Shown here: piece by piece, positions 5,060 to 7,595 of the stretch
Layout: every line of letters starts with the position of its first letter
Position numbering within the stretch: the first letter of the stretch is position 1
The notes under the pieces: generated by a model
What the model saw: only the letters and a program-made list of their open reading frames with translations
Database searches by the model: none
Told to the model about the DNA's origin: nothing
Position numbers and translations under genes: made by a program
Assembly: GCA_015661405.1 (NCBI GenBank)
Contig: JACWMK010000080.1
Location: 1-7,595 of the forward strand
DNA: 7,595 bases
Direction: 5' to 3'
Origin: Methanobacterium sp.
GTDB lineage: Archaea > Methanobacteriota > Methanobacteria > Methanobacteriales > Methanobacteriaceae

Positions 5060-5217
5060 TTATTTATTATAATGATTTTCGAGATATTCAGATACCGCTT
5101 CTCGAATGTAATGACTTACTGGATTTCCACCCTCCGTATCTGCATATTCCCTTAACTTATTTTCCTATAGAATTTATTATCTGTCCCAATTGAGTTGAGG
5201 AAATAGCTTATCTCCAC
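5060..5217 (-). pseudogene. Frameshifted ribbon-helix-helix (CopG-like) regulator remnant
   Basis: The minus-strand frame ending at TAA 5060-5062 reads KLREYADTEGGNPVSHYIRE and then AVSEYLENHYNK. This is the two-helix part of a ribbon-helix-helix DNA-binding domain (typical form KLREYA-x-G-xSVSxxIREAIxEYL), as found in CopG/Arc-type antitoxins and repressors. That frame is blocked by TAG at 5165-5167. The preceding part, which would give the beta strand, continues in another frame as MEISYFLNSIGTDNKFYRK from a GTG at 5217, overlapping the end of the 98-aa gene by ten bases. A two-base shift around 5157-5160 would restore a protein of about 50 aa. It is probably a dead regulator or antitoxin once cotranscribed with the upstream gene. 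The C-terminal half is clear; the N-terminal join is inference. Confidence 0.55.
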
Positions 5218-5504
5218 TCTTCTTTCCATCCATAAACCCAATTAGGAACATTGACTATCTGATCATATCCAAACACAATTAGAAGTTGAAGTTTTGAAAT
5301 AGCTCCTTGTACAAAAAAATAAGACCCTGAACCTTTTTTAACACGTCCTATTCCATTCCTCATCAAAAATTCAGCGTCTTCTAATTGTTCAGCTGATAAT
5401 TTACCATTAAACTCAACAGAAAACACAATTTTCCTACAAAAATTTCCAACATAATGATAATACTCAGTATCACCTAATTTCTCTACATCGGTTCTATTAA
5501 TCAA
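5208..5504 (-). CDS. Unrecognised 98-aa protein
   Basis: I do not recognise a family. The product is soluble, mixed alpha/beta, and slightly aromatic: TEYYHYVGNFCRKIVFSVEF suggests strands, KLSAEQLEDAEFLMRNG a helix, and SYFFVQGAISKLQLLIVFGY further strands, ending YGWKEEWR. There is no signal peptide or membrane helix. I prefer the TTG at 5504 as start, because AGAGGTG at 5511-5517 lies six bases upstream. The frame extends to another TTG at 5534 (108 aa), right after an in-frame stop and without a good binding site. A TTAAATAAATA element near 5560-5570 could be its TATA box. It is 145 bases downstream of the 166-aa gene and overlaps the ribbon-helix-helix remnant, so it may be the partner of a former two-gene unit; this is speculative. 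Confidence 0.72.
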   Translation of the reverse strand: MINRTDVEKLGDTEYYHYVGNFCRKIVFSVEFNGKLSAEQLEDAEFLMRNGIGRVKKGSGSYFFVQGAISKLQLLIVFGYDQIVNVPNWVYGWKEEWR

Positions 5505-5649
5505 TTCAAACACCTCTAATTCAACTATCCTCAACTATTTTAATCTCTTCATCTGATTCTATTTATTTAATGCTTCTCCTAACATTTACTTATCTCTTCT
5601 AAATAAAATAAAATAACGTTTCTAATAAATAGAACTTTAAATTATTACC

Positions 5650-6150
5650 CTAATGGATGTAATATTCACTATTATCCCCAAGATTCTCGCCGTTAGGAAA
5701 TAGTTCCTTGAAATAATCTTTAATTTGATTGAAGTAGAATTCGTATAAAACATTAAATTCATAATCGTTATCTTCATGGATATTAAATTCTCTATCATAT
5801 TCAAAGTTCACTATAAATTCATCATCCACTTTTTTAACTGCAAATTGGGCAAATTGTGTTCTATCGAATAATCCTTTACTATGCCCATATAATTTAATTC
5901 CAAGCCCAAAATGCCAATAACCATCTCCTTCCATTTCTGTAGCTTCCATTAAGTCCATTACTTTTGATTTAGATTCATCGAATTTACGGAGAGTGGGACC
6001 AAATACTAAATCCTTTCTATCACAGCCCAAATAAACGGCTAAACCATCAACCATTTTATATATAAATCTTTCACAATCACTAAAGGATGAATTAACTTCA
6101 ATCTGATATTTAACGTATGCATCATTAATTTCTTCAAATTTAGAATCCAT
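5650..6150 (-). CDS. Unrecognised acidic 166-aa protein
   Basis: No family is recognised. The product is soluble and acidic, with many Asp, Glu, Phe and Tyr residues. The N-terminal 40 residues look helical (DSKFEEINDAYVKYQIEV, then CERFIYKMVDGLAVYLG), the middle has a GDGYWHFGLGIKLYGHSKG stretch rich in Gly and aromatics, and strands QFAVKKVDDEFIVNFEYD precede a final helix (YEFYFNQIKDYFKELF). Two Cys (about 26 and 43) do not form a metal motif. ATG 6150 is preceded by GGTGG (6155-6159, four bases away) and AGGAA further up (6161-6165). The shape could fit a small immunity or phage-response protein, but nothing in the sequence proves that. It lies between a decayed CRISPR array and the 98-aa orphan gene on the same strand. 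Confidence 0.85.
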   Translation of the reverse strand: MDSKFEEINDAYVKYQIEVNSSFSDCERFIYKMVDGLAVYLGCDRKDLVFGPTLRKFDESKSKVMDLMEATEMEGDGYWHFGLGIKLYGHSKGLFDRTQFAQFAVKKVDDEFIVNFEYDREFNIHEDNDYEFNVLYEFYFNQIKDYFKELFPNGENLGDNSEYYIH

Positions 6151-6529
6151 ACTACCACCGTTCCTAATAATTTAGCTTAAAAAAAAAATAATTACCTAAG
6201 TTATTTCCGTAGAAACTTTAAGTTATGATTTATTAATTTAATAAAATAGAAAGAGATTAGTACTACTTATTTAAAGAACGATTCTTAACCATTCAAATCA
6301 CCAAATAGACCTGTTAGATGTTCATGTAACATACATTTAACGTACATTAATTGAATTGTAATTATATAGTATATACTAATATTAATATTTTTACAGTTTA
6401 ATACACATTAATAGAACTTCGTTAAACTCCTATATGACGAAGTTGCAATAATTAAAAATAGTCGTTACAATACATCGGACAATTCCGTATATTAAAATTA
6501 ATTTAGATTGATATAACACTGGTGAATTA
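6151..6529. other. AT-rich intergenic region without a gene
   Basis: No coding frame on either strand looks real. It presumably holds the promoter of the 166-aa gene, though no clear TATA box is seen in the right place. It includes a 12-bp palindrome TAGTATATACTA (6367-6378) and the inverted repeat listed at 6415-6444. Confidence 0.5.
6415..6444. repeat. 8-bp inverted repeat with 14-nt loop
   Basis: AACTTCGT (6415-6422) and its complement ACGAAGTT (6437-6444) flank TAAACTCCTATATG. The stem is more GC-containing than its surroundings and could be an RNA hairpin or a protein site, but it is short. Confidence 0.35.
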
Positions 6530-6760
6530 GTTTTAATCCTTGTTTTGTTGGATTAGAACTAAATTCGGTTTTAGTTATGAAACTATAATAATGTTGTCAC
6601 TATCCTTGTTTTATTGGATTAAACTATATCTGCTTTTTTTCAAGTGAATTTTTGGTCACATTCCTTGTTTTATTGGAGTACTTTCTGCAACAACAGGAGA
6701 GGGTTCTAATGTTTGATTATGTAACTCTAGGTTTCAATCCTTGTTTTATTGGTATTGTCT
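6530..6760 (-). CRISPR. Degenerate four-repeat CRISPR array, type I-B-like
   Basis: Four imperfect 30-nt units lie at 6530-6559, 6596-6625, 6655-6684 and 6731-6760, starting 66, 59 and 76 bases apart (spacers 36, 29 and 46). All share the core TCCTTGTTTTRTTGG. The inferred ancestral unit is palindromic: arms GTTTTAATCC and GGATTAAAAC around TTGTTTTATT. Unit 4 begins GTTTCAATCC, so on the minus strand the repeat ends in GGATTGAAAC, giving the ATTGAAAC 5' handle typical of type I-B crRNAs; transcription would therefore run leftwards. Unit 1 is nearly intact, units 2 and 3 have GTCAC in place of the left arm, and units 3 and 4 have lost the right arm. No cas gene is present. Irregular spacing and eroded arms indicate a dead or dying array. 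Confidence 0.6.
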
Positions 6761-6776
6761 GCAAGAGAATATATTA

Positions 6777-6792
6777 CTTATATAATTCAAAA
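6777..6792 (-). promoter_or_regulatory. Possible leader promoter of the CRISPR remnant
   Basis: The minus strand reads TTTTTGAATTATATAAG, a TATA-like element that would start transcription near 6755, inside the first repeat in transcription order. This agrees with the leftward orientation deduced from the ATTGAAAC repeat end, but the element is unremarkable in AT-rich DNA. Confidence 0.25.
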
Positions 6793-6847
6793 AGTGTTAT
6801 GGTATTAAATTATAGTTTATGATTTGCTAATAGAATAAGTAAACTAG

Positions 6848-6934
6848 GTAAAACTAATTTATCTTGGTTATGACGGATGGAAAGAAATTAATAGTATCGC
6901 TGACAATCTACTTGAAATTAAAAAAGATGAATGA
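6848..6934 (+). pseudogene. Short coding-like remnant
   Basis: Between an in-frame TAG (6845-6847) and TGA (6932-6934) the plus strand reads VKLIYLGYDGWKEINSIADN and then LLEIKKDE. The residue mix, with amphipathic helix spacing and normal codon use, looks like the C-terminus of a real protein, but there is no start codon and upstream frames are closed. It may be the tail of a gene lost when the CRISPR region decayed. No family is recognised, and chance is possible at this length. Confidence 0.28.
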
Positions 6935-7031
6935 TAAAAAATATTGAATTAGAAATGGCTTCTAATGTTTAAAGAAATTTAATATAAAATCAAAAATTTT
7001 GACTAAATTATAATATAAATTTTAATTTTTT

Positions 7032-7595
7032 TTATTCTGGTGTTTTTATTATTTGATCGACGTTTCCTTCCATTCCTTCGATGTGGCTGATGAGGAATAT
7101 TTGTCTGAAATCCTCTTTGAGGTCTTTAAGCATCTTTAATGTTTCATCTCTGCGGTTTTGATCGAAGCTTCCCAGGAATTCATCTAGGAATAGGGAGAAT
7201 CCTTTACTACTTGATCTTCCACCTAATATTGCATTGGTGAATGCTAGTCTTAGTGAGAATAAGACTTGATCTCTGGCTCCGCCACTTAATGCAGTGATGG
7301 ATTCGAAATCATTTTTTTCTGGTGAGTATACTTTAATTTTAAAGTCTTCAGTGATTTTAACATCACGGTACTTATTATAGGTTATTTTAGGTAAAAAATT
7401 ATGAACATATTTCCTAGTTCTTTCCATGACTTGTTCTCTTAACATTTTAGCTGTATTTGAGATTTCATTCTTTGCTATTTCAGTAACATCCATGTTATAA
7501 TTTAGTTTTATAATTTTTTCATTTAGAACATTTAGTTTATCTTGTTTTTCGTTTAGATCCTTTGTATCATTTTTGAGGGTTCTTATTTCACCTTC
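7032..7595 (-). CDS. SMC/Rad50/SbcC-like ATPase, C-terminal part (5' end outside window)
   Basis: The frame is open to the last base, giving 187 codons of a larger protein. The first ~70 residues are coiled coil rich in Lys, Glu, Asn and Leu. Then comes the C-terminal ATPase lobe of the SMC/Rad50 superfamily: the ABC signature ALSGGARDQVLFSLRLAF (LSGG at 103-106 of the visible part), the Walker B strand FSLFLDEFLGSFD (Asp 138, Glu 139), a D-loop-like SFDQNRR, and the switch histidine in IFLISHIEG (His 171). Walker A and the hinge or zinc hook must lie beyond the right edge. The Walker B/D-loop wording (LDEFLGSFD) is closer to SbcC-type proteins than to the DEPxxxLD of classical Rad50. Such ATPases act in DNA end processing or defence; without the N-terminus or an Mre11/SbcD neighbour I cannot choose. 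ATG 7493 is internal, not the start. Confidence 0.93.
   Translation of the reverse strand, partial: EGEIRTLKNDTKDLNEKQDKLNVLNEKIIKLNYNMDVTEIAKNEISNTAKMLREQVMERTRKYVHNFLPKITYNKYRDVKITEDFKIKVYSPEKNDFESITALSGGARDQVLFSLRLAFTNAILGGRSSSKGFSLFLDEFLGSFDQNRRDETLKMLKDLKEDFRQIFLISHIEGMEGNVDQIIKTPE

Noticed and set aside
6367..6389. TAGTATATACTA and the following AATATTAATATT as an origin or regulator site
   Set aside because: Short AT-only palindromes are expected in DNA of this composition and nothing else marks an origin.
1..7595. tRNA or rRNA genes, insertion sequence ends
   Set aside because: I saw no T-arm (GGTTCRA) with matching acceptor stem, no rRNA-like GC-rich block, and no transposase or paired terminal inverted repeats.

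Overview
The window is AT-rich, almost entirely minus-strand, and looks archaeal, most likely a methanogen of the order Methanobacteriales. This rests on several signs: ribosome binding sites of the GGTGA/AGGAG type close to the starts, TATA/BRE-like promoter elements, T-rich AT-only terminators, many small zinc-ribbon membrane proteins with Asn/Ser/Thr linkers, a DUF2085 protein, and a degenerate 30-nt CRISPR repeat of the ATTGAAAC-ending (type I-B) kind. The organism call is an inference from these features, not from a marker gene.

Left part (1-4654): a cluster of minus-strand genes for proteins carrying a Cys4 zinc ribbon (CxxC-x10-CxxC). Reading in the direction of transcription: a DUF2085 membrane protein (4654-4304); a zinc ribbon-TM-FxLYD-like ectodomain protein (4287-3691); a zinc ribbon plus DUF4064-like four-helix membrane protein (3642-3202); a soluble protein with four zinc ribbons and a SHOCT tail (2960-2082); then three tandem copies of a zinc ribbon-TM-low-complexity linker-PepSY-like protein, of which the outer two are intact (1981-1439 and 910-401) and the middle one is a decayed pseudogene (1428-914). 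The spacers hold debris of further duplications. A frameshifted C-terminal piece of an FxLYD paralogue lies directly after the DUF4064 gene, with a possible second scrap of the same gene beyond it. The locus therefore appears to evolve by tandem duplication, ectodomain divergence and loss. A partial frame of unknown product may run off the left edge.

Middle part (4655-6150): a spacer with a good plus-strand archaeal promoter followed about 110 nt later by two T-tracts (possible small RNA), a 24-bp perfect palindrome, a plus-strand gene remnant, and a frameshifted ribbon-helix-helix (CopG-like) regulator remnant. Next come two intact but unrecognised small genes (98 and 166 aa).

Right part (6151-7595): a gene-poor stretch with four degenerate CRISPR repeats (no cas genes in view), another short coding remnant, and the C-terminal end of an SMC/Rad50/SbcC-like ATPase that continues off the right edge. 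The density of pseudogenes, orphan genes and a dying CRISPR array marks 4655-7030 as accessory, decaying DNA. The zinc-ribbon cluster is the most coherent candidate for a little-described system: small cytosolic metal-binding heads on membrane anchors with different extracytoplasmic domains. Its function is not shown by the sequence.
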